DNA from: Bacillus_CJ salitolerans
GTDB lineage: Bacteria; Bacillota; Bacilli; Bacillales; SA4
Length of the DNA: 64,000 bases
NCBI RefSeq assembly: GCF_042680805.1
Contig: NZ_JBHUEM010000046.1
Span: 116,922 to 180,921, forward strand
Reading direction: 5' to 3'
A model generated the notes under the pieces. The model ran no database searches. It saw only the letters and a program-made list of their open reading frames with translations, and was not told the origin of the DNA. Of this stretch, positions 15,961-24,842 are shown piece after piece (positions within the stretch are counted from its first letter, which is position 1; each line of letters begins with the position of its first letter). Both the position numbers and the translations under genes were made by a program.

Positions 15961-16103
15961 AGTTGATCTCCTCCTATATAAGACTTATGTTCATAGTAAA
16001 AGGAAATGGATAAAAATTCAAATACTAGGGTGTTATAAAAAAATAATGGCTGTTAGGGAATCAGCAGGCATAGGCATAAAAGTGATTGAAAAATCACCAA
16101 ACG

Positions 16104-16135
16104 AAAAAAACCAGCTTCAGGGCGGGAAGCTGGTT
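16104..16135 (-). terminator. terminator of the YjcZ-type gene
   Basis: AACCAGCTTC pairs with GAAGCTGGTT; read on the minus strand it is followed by seven Ts. Confidence 0.8.
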
Positions 16136-16178
16136 ATCAAAGGAGGCAAACATCATGACGGTTAAACCAAACTTTTAA

Positions 16179-16307
16179 TTAGTGTACGAAAGCTGCGCCA
16201 ACGATAATTAAAAGGATAAACAATACAACGATTAGCACGAAGCTGTTACCATAGCTATTGCCGCCATAGCCAGCACCTGCTACGTTACCACCATATCCAT
16301 AACCCAT
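16179..16307 (-). CDS. YjcZ-family sporulation-type peptide (42 aa)
   Basis: Starts MGYGYGG, continues with Gly/Tyr/Asn repeats (AGAGYGGNSYGNS) and ends in one hydrophobic helix (FVLIVVLFILLIIVGAAFV) before VH. This is the layout of YjcZ/SscA-type small proteins, several of which are made in sporulation and are needed for coat assembly. AAGGAG lies ten bases before ATG 16307. A terminator follows, so it is a monocistronic gene. Confidence 0.8.
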   Translation of the reverse strand: MGYGYGGNVAGAGYGGNSYGNSFVLIVVLFILLIIVGAAFVH

Positions 16308-16435
16308 ATATAACACGCTCCTTGACTATAAATTTTAGATAATACAATTTTACGTATTATCCACTAATACAATATGATAAGGAAGATTAGTTTGTAATGG
16401 ACAAAAACACATGAAAGGGAGAAATGGTTATCAGT

Positions 16436-17893
16436 CTATTCATCTATCTTTTCACTTCCTAGGAAGTCCTTTACTCTTTTTACACAATGACTTCGCTCAT
16501 AGCTTTTATAGAGATTATTTCTTAGGCGAACTGGATCACCAAAGAAAAAGCGTTCATACAACGTTTGTCTAGACCCAAAGGCACTCATGGAAAAGTCCCA
16601 AGCAAGCCTGAAGAGCTGTACTCTTTCTTTTGCTGGAAGTGAAGTCGATTGTAAATAGCGCTCTAGATCACGCTTGTTTACAGAGGTGAAATCTTTTTCG
16701 GTTGGAATTGAAACAAGACCACTTGCTCCTAATAGCTGAAGTATTTCTGTGTATCTTGGATAAAGTGTTGGGAAAATGGTTGTTGCTACATATAAAGGAT
16801 TTATGTCAGGTATAAAAGTGCCGAAGCGGTCTACTTTAGCATGTAATTCAGAGGAGTCTAGTAGAGATTTTATGGTTTCAAGACCAATAATGATCTCACT
16901 CATTTTTCCTTGAACATGCTCATACTCCCCAATGTGTATACTATCGATTAACGTTTGGGCAAGGCCAACAAGAAATTCAAGCTTCGTTTGTCTTCTTGTT
17001 GTAACTTGATGTAACACGAGAGGAAAGAAGCTACTTTCACTATATAGTTTACCAACAATCGTCAAATCATTGTGGAAGAAGATACGATTCCATGGAACGA
17101 GCACATGATCGAACACGACGATGGCATCAACCTCGTCAAACCGAGAAGCTAGTGGATGATCAAAAGGAGATTCGCGATAAGAAAATGATTCTCGACAAAT
17201 AAATTTCAATCCCTTTGTATTACTAGGTATAGAGAAAGCATAGGACATGCTATGACTATTTAGTCCTCCGCCTGAAGGGAAGACGATAATTTCGTCAGTA
17301 ATTCCTCCTTGGGTTGCAAGGAGTCTAGCACCTTTTATCACAATTCCTTCTTCATTTTGATCAATAACTTGAGCAGCAATAATCTCATCTTCGAATTCTT
17401 CAAAATAATACGGAGAGCGGTTTACTTGAGGATTCAAAAAAGTATGTGTAAACGATAAATCCTGTTCACGTGCCATTTCATAAAAATTCCATATATTTTC
17501 TTCCCATTTAGGATTATGATCCCCAAACAGTCCTTTAGAAGCGGCGAAGGTCATTAAGGCTGTATTCATATAGTCAGGAGATCTTCCCATACAGCCTCCT
17601 GAAAGAGCTGCCCACTCCATAATCATGGATCTTCTACATGATAAATCTTCCTTTGATTTCGGAATTAAATATGAAACGCCAACACGATTTCCTGTCAACG
17701 GTGAAGAATAGGTCATTTTGCTACTATAATTCGGATGAACCTGGAGATCATATAACTCTGCTTGACTTTTCATAATTCCCTTAAAGGCAGGATGTTCTGA
17801 AATTTTACCAGTTACTTTTTCTCCATCAATCCACGTGTTGGTGTTAAGTTGATTAATTCTGTGTATATACTCTTGGCCCGAAATTACAGACAT
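16436..17893 (-). CDS. 4-hydroxyphenylacetate 3-hydroxylase family flavin monooxygenase (HpaB-like)
   Basis: 485 residues, the usual HpaB length. N-terminal GQEYIHRINQ and HPAFKGIMKSQAELYDLQ, the central QVNRSPYYFEE, the ATQGG and FPSGGG segments and DHVLVPWNRIF are recognisable HpaB/PvcC family blocks. These enzymes hydroxylate phenols with FADH2 supplied by a separate reductase (HpaC). No reductase or aromatic pathway gene is adjacent, so the partner and substrate are unknown. B. subtilis YoaI is a comparable solitary homologue. Confidence 0.85.
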   Translation of the reverse strand: MSVISGQEYIHRINQLNTNTWIDGEKVTGKISEHPAFKGIMKSQAELYDLQVHPNYSSKMTYSSPLTGNRVGVSYLIPKSKEDLSCRRSMIMEWAALSGGCMGRSPDYMNTALMTFAASKGLFGDHNPKWEENIWNFYEMAREQDLSFTHTFLNPQVNRSPYYFEEFEDEIIAAQVIDQNEEGIVIKGARLLATQGGITDEIIVFPSGGGLNSHSMSYAFSIPSNTKGLKFICRESFSYRESPFDHPLASRFDEVDAIVVFDHVLVPWNRIFFHNDLTIVGKLYSESSFFPLVLHQVTTRRQTKLEFLVGLAQTLIDSIHIGEYEHVQGKMSEIIIGLETIKSLLDSSELHAKVDRFGTFIPDINPLYVATTIFPTLYPRYTEILQLLGASGLVSIPTEKDFTSVNKRDLERYLQSTSLPAKERVQLFRLAWDFSMSAFGSRQTLYERFFFGDPVRLRNNLYKSYERSHCVKRVKDFLGSEKIDE

Positions 17894-17973
17894 AAACTCA
17901 CCTCATTTTCTTCCTTTCTTAACCTATGCATAAAGAGAGTTCATGTTTACAGGATTTAGTGGAGTAAGGATCA

Positions 17974-18002
17974 TAAAAAAACTTCCCTTATAAGGAAGTT
18001 TC
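17974..18002 (-). terminator. terminator of the alpha/beta hydrolase gene
   Basis: AAACTTCC-TTATAAG-GGAAGTTT on the minus strand, followed by Ts. Confidence 0.75.
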
Positions 18003-18076
18003 TATGGGAGAGAATAGATCCTAAAAGCCAATATTAAGTATAACCAGTAACTGTCTTGATTGTTTGTTGAGAAACA

Positions 18077-18988
18077 TCAACTAAAATGGTGTTCCTTTAG
18101 AAACTCATCTACTATATTTTCGTACATTTCTTTATTAGAACCTAATGAATACGCATGAGATCCTTTCGGAGCAATAAATAATTTTTTTGCGCCTCTTTTT
18201 TTCTCATAGAGTTTCTCTGACATATTAGGTAAAATGTAGTCGTCTTCTTTACTGTGTATAAATAGAATAGGATTTTTGATATTCTCAATACAAGAAATAG
18301 GAGAGACGTCTTTTAGTGAATATTTATCTCGAATTTTTATAAAGGCTTTACCAAATGGTAAGACTGCCTGTTTGGGAAGCTTAAAGTCTTTCTTTAATAA
18401 ATAAGCAAGCTGCTCTTCGAAATCAGAAAATGGACAATCGGCAATATAAAAATCTGCTTCATCTTCAAGCAGCCCTGCGTATAAAAGCAAGGTAACAGCA
18501 CCCATGGATTCACCGTGAATCCCGAGTGTAATATCGTCCCCAAATCTATTCTTTGCCCAGTGAACTACAGCCTGAAGATCGAATTTTTCATAGTGACCAT
18601 AGCTTGTTGTACGTCCACCTGTTTCACCATGTCTCCTGTGATCGTACATGATGACGTTCCAGTCACGGTTATGAAATAAATACATATATTTAATCGAGTT
18701 AACTCGGTTCATCGTCACACCATGACAGAGAATAATATATCGATTGGATTCAATCTTACTTGGGACAAATGTACCTTTAATTTGATATCCGAAAGGAGAA
18801 GAAAGAACAAAATCCTCCTTCTTTAGTTTGTCATAATCCTCAGGAACAAACCTATTCTCTTTCACTTCTCTGTCATATATCGTTTCATACGGTTTCTTTT
18901 TTATGTACATGGTCCGATTACTAAAGAAAAGGCCAATTGAAATGATATAGGCAAATACAACTCCTAATCCGATAAACAGCTTCCTCAT
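18077..18988 (-). CDS. membrane-anchored alpha/beta hydrolase
   Basis: 303 residues. ATG 18988 follows GGAGG at six bases; the frame is open further upstream without an SD. One N-terminal membrane helix (about 4-22, FIGLGVVFAYIISIGLFF) leads an alpha/beta hydrolase domain: CHGVTMN oxyanion strand, nucleophile elbow GIHGESMGA (Ser), Asp in HSKEDDY and His in KGSHAYS. The layout resembles B. subtilis YqkD/YfhR-type hydrolases. The substrate is unknown. Confidence 0.82.
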   Translation of the reverse strand: MRKLFIGLGVVFAYIISIGLFFSNRTMYIKKKPYETIYDREVKENRFVPEDYDKLKKEDFVLSSPFGYQIKGTFVPSKIESNRYIILCHGVTMNRVNSIKYMYLFHNRDWNVIMYDHRRHGETGGRTTSYGHYEKFDLQAVVHWAKNRFGDDITLGIHGESMGAVTLLLYAGLLEDEADFYIADCPFSDFEEQLAYLLKKDFKLPKQAVLPFGKAFIKIRDKYSLKDVSPISCIENIKNPILFIHSKEDDYILPNMSEKLYEKKRGAKKLFIAPKGSHAYSLGSNKEMYENIVDEFLKEHHFS

Positions 18989-19049
18989 ATGTTTCCTCCA
19001 ATTCATACAAATGATTCTTCCATAGTTTATCACGCCTTGCGGGAAAATT

Positions 19050-19080
19050 AAAAAAAGCACACCTATTTTTAGGTATGCTT
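19050..19080 (-). terminator. terminator of the 46-aa protein gene
   Basis: AAGCATACCTA pairs with TAGGTGTGCTT on the minus strand and is followed by Ts. Confidence 0.75.
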
Positions 19081-19098
19081 CTTATTGGTTCTCCGACT

Positions 19099-19239
19099 TT
19101 ATTGCGGAGAGTTTTGACGTCCAGTAGGATGGATGGCTTTATCCATTTCTTCAGCAGCCATTACGTTCTTTGTATTAATTGCCTCATTGGAAGGCTGTCC
19201 CTTCTGTCCTTTTTGCTTAGATTTTTCAGATCTTCCCAT
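19099..19239 (-). CDS. small hydrophilic protein (46 aa)
   Basis: ATG 19239 is preceded by AAAGGCGGTG. The product begins MGRSEKSKQKGQKGQPSNEA and ends in EEMDKAIHPTGRQNSPQ: basic, low-complexity, without hydrophobic segments, as is common for small spore proteins of Bacillus. I do not recognise the family. It has its own terminator and lies between the hydrolase and HMG-CoA lyase genes, all on the minus strand. Confidence 0.55.
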   Translation of the reverse strand: MGRSEKSKQKGQKGQPSNEAINTKNVMAAEEMDKAIHPTGRQNSPQ

Positions 19240-19303
19240 TGTTGCACCGCCTTTATACATATTTTTGCTTTATATAAGATTCCCAATCATACGAATCATA
19301 TGT

Positions 19304-19333
19304 AAAAAACTAGCCAATTTGAGTGGCTAGTTT
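19304..19333 (-). terminator. terminator of HMG-CoA lyase gene
   Basis: AAACTAGCCA pairs with TGGCTAGTTT on the minus strand, followed by Ts. The upstream arm overlaps the stop codon. Confidence 0.85.
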
Positions 19334-20211
19334 AGTCGGTCGTATTTACTCTCGATTGGTTTAGAGATGTGTGGTCGTATGATATTAACTGCCTTTTTTA
19401 CACCATCCAGGTGAATGCCTGTCTCAATACCCATTTGGTTTAGCATAAACACCACGTCCTCTGTTGCAACGTTACCAGTTGCTCCTTTTGCAAAAGGACA
19501 ACCACCTAAGCCTCCGGCAGAAGTATCAAATCTTGTAATCCCTGCTTGAAGTGACGCCAGGACATTTGCAAGGGCCATTCCTCGGGTGTCATGGAAATGA
19601 GCCGTTACCAGTGTGTCATTGAAATGGCGTAGTAGCGTTGAAAATAATTGGAAAGCTTCTTTTGGATTAGCCATTCCGATTGTATCCGCAACACTAAGTT
19701 CATCAACACCATACTGAGCAAATCGAGTACATAATTGTAACACATCGTCCATTTCTATTTTGCCCTCATACGGGCAATAAAATGATGTAGAAATGCAAGC
19801 GCGAACAAATACACCTTTATCTTTAAGATCAGCAATAATTGGCTTCAATTCTTGAAGACTTTCCTCGGTTGATTTATTAATATTTTTTTGATTAAACGTA
19901 TTGCTAACACCTACAAAGACAGCAACAGCCCGACAGTTCGCTTCTAATGCACGGTCGACCCCTTTGCGATTAGGTGTTAAGACAATATTGCGTGTATGAT
20001 CAGAAATAGCCTCAACAATCTCCATTGCATCCTGCATTTGAGGTACCCATTTCGGGGATACAAAAGAGGTTAACTCCATTTCCTTAATGCCAGCATCCTT
20101 CAATGACTGGATAAATTGAATTTTTACAGGTGTAGGCACCAGATTTTGATCATTTTGTAAACCATCCCGAGGACCAACCTCAATGATGGTCACTTCTTTT
20201 GGTAAGTTCAT
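19327..20211 (-). CDS. hydroxymethylglutaryl-CoA lyase
   Basis: 294 residues. Cleaves HMG-CoA to acetoacetate and acetyl-CoA in leucine degradation. The DRE-TIM barrel start EVGPRDGLQND holds the metal-binding Asp and Arg. VTAHFHDTRGMA gives two metal His residues, and GGLGGCPFAKGATGN contains the catalytic Cys loop. AGGGG precedes the start. It is divergent from the thiolase/CoA-transferase operon, which consumes acetoacetate, so together they form a complete ketone-body route to acetyl-CoA. The counterpart in B. subtilis is YngG. Confidence 0.93.
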   Translation of the reverse strand: MNLPKEVTIIEVGPRDGLQNDQNLVPTPVKIQFIQSLKDAGIKEMELTSFVSPKWVPQMQDAMEIVEAISDHTRNIVLTPNRKGVDRALEANCRAVAVFVGVSNTFNQKNINKSTEESLQELKPIIADLKDKGVFVRACISTSFYCPYEGKIEMDDVLQLCTRFAQYGVDELSVADTIGMANPKEAFQLFSTLLRHFNDTLVTAHFHDTRGMALANVLASLQAGITRFDTSAGGLGGCPFAKGATGNVATEDVVFMLNQMGIETGIHLDGVKKAVNIIRPHISKPIESKYDRLN

Positions 20212-20366
20212 CGAACCCCTCCACTATGAAATCTTCATCATATCTATTCTAGTGAATCAGTTAACTATAAAGCAAGAATAATAGAAAAATTGACAAAATT
20301 AAAGGAATTTTGCAAAGAAAAGAGAAGTATTTATAGATATTGAATGGCTGAAAAGGAGGACAACAT

Positions 20367-21551
20367 ATGAGTTCAAGAGAAGTAGTAATCGTTAGCGCAG
20401 TGCGTACAGCAATTGGGAATTTTAATGGGTCATTAGCATCTGTAAAGGCCACAACCTTAGGTGCAACCGTGATAAAGGAAGCGTTAAACCGCATCGGCCT
20501 AGACAAAAACCAAGTAGATGAAGTAATCATGGGGAACGTCCTACAAGCTGGATTAGGTCAAAATCCGGCAAGGCAAGCTGCAATAGAGGCAGGACTGCCA
20601 ATTGAAACATCATCCATGACCATTAATAAAGTATGTGGTTCTGGATTAAAGGCTGTTCATCTAGCTACTCAAGCCATTCTGTCAGGGGATGCAGAGGTTG
20701 TAGTAGCAGGTGGAATGGAGAATATGAGTCAAGCGCCTTATCTTCTGCAAGGTGCAAGAGATGGATTTAAAATGGGAGATCAAAAATTAAAAGATAGCAT
20801 GATTCAAGATGGACTTTGGTGTGCATTTAATGACTATCACATGGGAATAACAGCAGAAAATTTATGTGATAAGTATGAGCTTACGAGAGAGGAACAAGAT
20901 CAGTTTTCGGCTTTAAGCCAGCAAAAAGCAGTGGCTGCAATCGAATCAGGAAAGTTTAAAGATGAAATTGTGCCAGTAGAAATTAAAACAAGAAAAGAAA
21001 CGATTATCTTTGATACAGATGAATATCCAAAGGCAAACACAACGGTTGAAAAATTAGGAGGCTTACGTCCAGCGTTTAAAAAGGATGGTTCTGTAACAGC
21101 TGGAAACGCTTCGGGTATTAATGATGGAGCAGCGGTAGTTGTGGTGATGAGTAAGGAAAAAGCAAATGAACTTGGCATTCAGCCGCTTGTGACTATTAGA
21201 GCAAATGCAAGTGCTGGGGTAGACCCTTCTACGATGGGAATTGGGCCAGTTCCAGCTGTTAAGCGTGTGTTGGAAAAATCAAAGCTGAATCTTTCCGATA
21301 TTGAGTTAATTGAAGCAAACGAAGCGTTCGCAGCCCAATCACTAGCAGTAGGTCGTGAGCTACAACTCAATCAGGAAATCCTAAATGTTAATGGCGGGGC
21401 AATTGCACTTGGACATCCAATAGGAGCAAGTGGAGCTAGAGTACTTGTCACACTTATTCATGAGATGAAAAGACGTAATTCAAAAACAGGTCTAGCGACT
21501 TTATGTATTGGTGGCGGTCAAGGGGTAGCTACCATTGTTGAAAACGTATAG
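20367..21551 (+). CDS. acetyl-CoA C-acetyltransferase (thiolase II)
   Basis: 394 residues. Interconverts acetoacetyl-CoA and two acetyl-CoA. Nucleophilic Cys90 is in NKVCGSGLKAV, the His in GGAIALGHPIGASGAR and the second Cys in LCIGGGQG; length and motifs fit biosynthetic/degradative thiolases. AAAGGAGG precedes ATG. It is the first gene of an operon with scoA and scoB (45 and 16 bp gaps). The role is inferred as the last step of acetoacetate use. Confidence 0.93.
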   Translation: MSSREVVIVSAVRTAIGNFNGSLASVKATTLGATVIKEALNRIGLDKNQVDEVIMGNVLQAGLGQNPARQAAIEAGLPIETSSMTINKVCGSGLKAVHLATQAILSGDAEVVVAGGMENMSQAPYLLQGARDGFKMGDQKLKDSMIQDGLWCAFNDYHMGITAENLCDKYELTREEQDQFSALSQQKAVAAIESGKFKDEIVPVEIKTRKETIIFDTDEYPKANTTVEKLGGLRPAFKKDGSVTAGNASGINDGAAVVVVMSKEKANELGIQPLVTIRANASAGVDPSTMGIGPVPAVKRVLEKSKLNLSDIELIEANEAFAAQSLAVGRELQLNQEILNVNGGAIALGHPIGASGARVLVTLIHEMKRRNSKTGLATLCIGGGQGVATIVENV

Positions 21552-21563
21552 AAATCAAAATAA

Positions 21564-21577
21564 AGTAAGCGTTTACA
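21564..21577 (+). promoter_or_regulatory. candidate cre (CcpA) site before scoA
   Basis: The complement strand reads TGTAAACGCTTACT, 13 of 14 positions of the cre consensus TGWAANCGNTNWCA. It lies between the thiolase and scoA genes, where bound CcpA could act as a roadblock. Confidence 0.5.
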
Positions 21578-21596
21578 GGGGAGAGGGAGTGAAAGC

Positions 21597-22286
21597 ATGA
21601 AGCAAATGTATACGTCTTTTGCTGAAGCTGTGAAAGAAATTCAAGACGGCGCAACGATTATGGTTGGTGGCTTTGGTCTTTGTGGAATACCAGAAAACTT
21701 AATTCTTGCATTAGTGGATACAGGTGTGAAAGATTTGACGGTTATTTCAAACAATTGTGGAGTAGATGATTGGGGTCTAGGCTTACTGTTAAAAAATAAG
21801 CAAATTAAAAAGATGATCGGTTCTTATGTTGGAGAAAATAAAGAATTTGAAAGACAAGTCCTTTCAGGAGAGATTGAGGTGGAGCTTGTACCACAAGGAA
21901 CACTTGCGGAGAAAATTCGCGCGGGAGGAGCAGGGATTCCTGCTTTTTATACACCGGCTGGGGTAGGAACACCAGTTGCAGAGGGAAAAGAATTGAGAGT
22001 TTTTAATGGTAAGGAATACTTGCTGGAAGAAGCGTACACAGCAGACTTTAGCCTAGTTAGAGCTTGGAAGGCTGATAAGATGGGAAATTTAATTTATAAC
22101 AAAACCGCACGAAATTTTAATCCTATGATTGCTGCTGCAGGAAAAGTAACGATTGCAGAAGTTGAGGAGCTTTACGAGATAGGTGACCTAAATCCAGACC
22201 ATATTCATACACCAAGTATTTACGTTCAAGGTCTTATTATCGGTCAACAAGATAAACGAATTGAACGCTTAACGGTGAAAAACTAA
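21597..22286 (+). CDS. scoA: 3-oxoacid CoA-transferase subunit A
   Basis: 229 residues. Family I CoA-transferase alpha subunit, transferring CoA from succinyl-CoA to acetoacetate. VGGFGLCGIPENLI (CoA-binding G-rich loop) and IRAGGAGIPAFYTPAGVGT are diagnostic. GGGAGAGGGAG lies upstream of ATG. Subunit B follows 16 bp later. A candidate cre site is in the leader. Confidence 0.93.
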   Translation: MKQMYTSFAEAVKEIQDGATIMVGGFGLCGIPENLILALVDTGVKDLTVISNNCGVDDWGLGLLLKNKQIKKMIGSYVGENKEFERQVLSGEIEVELVPQGTLAEKIRAGGAGIPAFYTPAGVGTPVAEGKELRVFNGKEYLLEEAYTADFSLVRAWKADKMGNLIYNKTARNFNPMIAAAGKVTIAEVEELYEIGDLNPDHIHTPSIYVQGLIIGQQDKRIERLTVKN

Positions 22287-22302
22287 GAAGGGAGGGACCA
22301 AC

Positions 22303-22956
22303 ATGAATACACGTGAAAAAATCGCAAAACGTGCAGAACGAGAAATTGAAAATGGCTTTTATGTTAACTTAGGAATTGGGATGCCGACACTAGTAGCAAA
22401 TTTCATATCTGATAATAAACAAGTTGTCCTTCAGTCGGAAAATGGGTTACTTGGAATTGGACCTTATCCTGCAGAAGATGAGGTAGAAGCTGATTTAATA
22501 AATGCAGGAAAAGAAACAGTTACAGCTATTCCAGGAGCTGCTTATTTTAATAGCGCCGAATCGTTTGCAATGATACGTGGTGGGCATATCAATATCGCCA
22601 TCCTTGGTGGAATGGAAGTTTCAGAATCAGGTGATTTAGCAAACTGGATGATACCTGGTAAGATGATTAAAGGAATGGGCGGGGCGATGGACCTCGTTCA
22701 TGGTGTCCAAAAGATCATCGTGATTATGGATCATGTAAATCGTGACGGTGCTCCAAAAATTCTCAAAGAGTGTTCACTCCCTCTAACAGGTAAAGGTGTC
22801 GTTAATCGTATTATTACAGATCGGGCTGTTATTGATGTAACAGATAATGGCTTAAAACTAGTAGAAGTGGCAGAAGGCTATAGTGTGGAAGATGTTCAAG
22901 CTTCAACGGAGCCACCGTTAATCGTAGATGAGAATGTAAAGCTAAACTCTTATTAG
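22303..22956 (+). CDS. scoB: 3-oxoacid CoA-transferase subunit B
   Basis: 217 residues. Beta subunit carrying the catalytic glutamate, Glu46 in LQSENGLLGIG, which forms the enzyme-CoA thioester. Other family blocks are YVNLGIGMPTL, INAGKETVTAIPGAAYF and KGMGGAMDLV. SD AGGGAGGG. Last gene of the operon; no clear terminator lies before the YqkE-like gene. Confidence 0.93.
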   Translation: MNTREKIAKRAEREIENGFYVNLGIGMPTLVANFISDNKQVVLQSENGLLGIGPYPAEDEVEADLINAGKETVTAIPGAAYFNSAESFAMIRGGHINIAILGGMEVSESGDLANWMIPGKMIKGMGGAMDLVHGVQKIIVIMDHVNRDGAPKILKECSLPLTGKGVVNRIITDRAVIDVTDNGLKLVEVAEGYSVEDVQASTEPPLIVDENVKLNSY

Positions 22957-23020
22957 ACTCTACTTTTTCGCCACTCTCTGCTATAATGAGAAACACGCTG
23001 TTTGAAAGGAGCAATTAGTG

Positions 23021-23275
23021 ATGGCGAAGAAAAAGAAGCAGCAGCAAGTGAGACCCAAAAATAATCAAGACGATAAAGTTCTCCTTAAAGAACGCCTTCA
23101 AGGCGATATCTTTGAACAACTAAAGGAGAAACAAAAATCTCTTAAAGAAGAAGAAGCACGTAAACAAGAGGAAGAACTAATCAGAAAGCGCGAGGAAGCT
23201 CGCCTTCGGGAAAAAAATAAATCATTTGAAGAATTGTTAAATGAAAGTAACATAGATTGGAAACAGTTTAAATAA
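23021..23275 (+). CDS. YqkE-like DUF3886 protein
   Basis: 84 residues, highly charged and predicted as one long helix (QEEELIRKREEARLREKNKS) after a Lys/Gln-rich start. ATG 23021 follows AAAGGAG; a GTG three bases earlier is less well spaced. It resembles B. subtilis YqkE of the DUF3886 family, with unknown function. A terminator follows. Confidence 0.72.
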   Translation: MAKKKKQQQVRPKNNQDDKVLLKERLQGDIFEQLKEKQKSLKEEEARKQEEELIRKREEARLREKNKSFEELLNESNIDWKQFK

Positions 23276-23311
23276 ACATGCCTCCTAGTATAATAGGAAG
23301 CTAACTATGAT

Positions 23312-23350
23312 AGACCTCGATAACGAATAACGTGTCGAGGTCTTTTTTTA
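23312..23350 (+). terminator. intrinsic terminator
   Basis: AGACCTCGA pairs with TCGAGGTCT and is followed by seven Ts. Confidence 0.88.
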
Positions 23351-23437
23351 TTCTTATAAAATGAACAAATAAATGGTTATCTCTCGTCTAAAGACGTGTT
23401 GACAGATGATTTACCTACATAGGAGGAGGGATGTAAG

Positions 23438-23845
23438 GTGCGAAGGTTAATCATTTTTTTACTGATTATAGCAAGTCCTATTATCATTCTTATACTTCAT
23501 ACAAATTACGTGGTTGGGTTAGATGATTTTAATGATGCCAACTTAGTTGAGTTGGTCGAAAACTTACAAAATAACGAATATTTCAGTCCATATTTTCAAG
23601 AGTTATCATTGGAACAAATTACGGAAGGAAGTTATGACAAAACCTCTACTTACCGGCTAACAGGAACCGGAACCGCTCTGTTTTCAAGTCTATCTAATAT
23701 AGAAAAGCAAGGAATATTTTATGAGTTTTCGAATCAACAACGGATTAGCAAGGACGTGTCATGTGGACGGAGTAAGTTCTGCACCATTATAGAAGTTTTG
23801 ATCAAAGATCAAGTTGAAGTGCAACCTTTTAAACGGAAACTATAA
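23438..23845 (+). CDS. membrane-anchored protein of unknown function
   Basis: 135 residues, GTG start after AGGAGGAGGG. One N-terminal membrane helix (about 4-25, LIIFLLIIASPIIILILHT) is followed by an extracytoplasmic domain of about 105 residues with two Cys close together (VSCGRSKFC), which could form a disulfide. I do not recognise the family. It is 34 bp before the ABC permease genes and probably co-transcribed with them, so it may act with that transporter. Confidence 0.62.
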   Translation: MRRLIIFLLIIASPIIILILHTNYVVGLDDFNDANLVELVENLQNNEYFSPYFQELSLEQITEGSYDKTSTYRLTGTGTALFSSLSNIEKQGIFYEFSNQQRISKDVSCGRSKFCTIIEVLIKDQVEVQPFKRKL

Positions 23846-23879
23846 TTTCGAATTTAATCACTAATGAGGGGGAAAGGCT

Positions 23880-24842
23880 ATGGTAAGAAAAAAACTCACA
23901 AAATCCTTCTTGCAATTCGTATTGGCATTAATTGGGATATTTTGTTTAGGGGCGTTTCCTTATCTGTTTTTTGATTTGGAAATGAGAGAGAAGATATATA
24001 AAATACAAGTTTTACTGGATTCAGGAAAACTACGGAATACATTATTCTTATATCAATCCATTACATTTAATGTACAAGATTACTTTCATTCTATTAAATT
24101 GACAATTCATGAGTTTATCCATTACTCAGAGATGACCTACATTGACATTAGAAATTCTGAAAGACCACTGTTTCCTTTTTTTAATGAACTCTATGTCAAT
24201 TCATTAAAGTATTTAAGCTTATCCATATTAGTTAGTTTTGTAAGTTCAATCATTTTTACATATTCTATTATGCTTTTACCCGTTAAGATAAAAAAAAGAA
24301 TAAAGATGTGTTTTTTTATTCTTGAGTCGCTACCAGATTTGTTTGTTATTCTCAGTTTGCAAAGCTTAGTGATTTGGATGTACAAAAAAACAGGAATTTT
24401 ATTATTTCAGACGGTTAGTACATTTGGAGATGAAGCCTTTATGATTCCTCTCTTAGTTCTAAGCTTCCTTCCAACCGTTTATATGACAAGGTATCTATTA
24501 CTCTCCTTTGAAGATGAATATGAAAGCCTGTATGTTGAGCTAGCAAGAGGCAAAGGACTTACGAAGCTTGAGTTATTAGTTAAACATATTTTCCGTAATG
24601 CCTTTGCATCATTTATATTTCACTTTAAAACCATTTTTTGGTTTACAATATCCAACCTGTTGATGATCGAAATTATCCTAAATATTAACGGCTTTTTTCG
24701 ATTTATATATGTAAATTCTGCCCGTAACCCTGAGCTATTGACACTTTGTATGTTATTTATGTTTGTCCCATTTTTTTTGATAATGACCCTCCTAGAAAGC
24801 ATGGTCGGGCGTATATCCTTGAAGGGAGTGGATGAGTCATGA
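23880..24842 (+). CDS. ABC transporter permease (DppB/OppB-like)
   Basis: 320 residues with about six hydrophobic segments. The binding-protein-dependent permease signature (EAA loop) is visible at ELARGKGLTKLELLVKHIFRNA, followed by the last membrane helices. It is diverged from standard DppB, with a large loop between the first and second helices (about 35-95). The DppC-like partner overlaps its last four bases. No ATPase or solute-binding protein gene is nearby, so partners must be encoded elsewhere, or the pair has another role. Confidence 0.78.
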   Translation: MVRKKLTKSFLQFVLALIGIFCLGAFPYLFFDLEMREKIYKIQVLLDSGKLRNTLFLYQSITFNVQDYFHSIKLTIHEFIHYSEMTYIDIRNSERPLFPFFNELYVNSLKYLSLSILVSFVSSIIFTYSIMLLPVKIKKRIKMCFFILESLPDLFVILSLQSLVIWMYKKTGILLFQTVSTFGDEAFMIPLLVLSFLPTVYMTRYLLLSFEDEYESLYVELARGKGLTKLELLVKHIFRNAFASFIFHFKTIFWFTISNLLMIEIILNINGFFRFIYVNSARNPELLTLCMLFMFVPFFLIMTLLESMVGRISLKGVDES

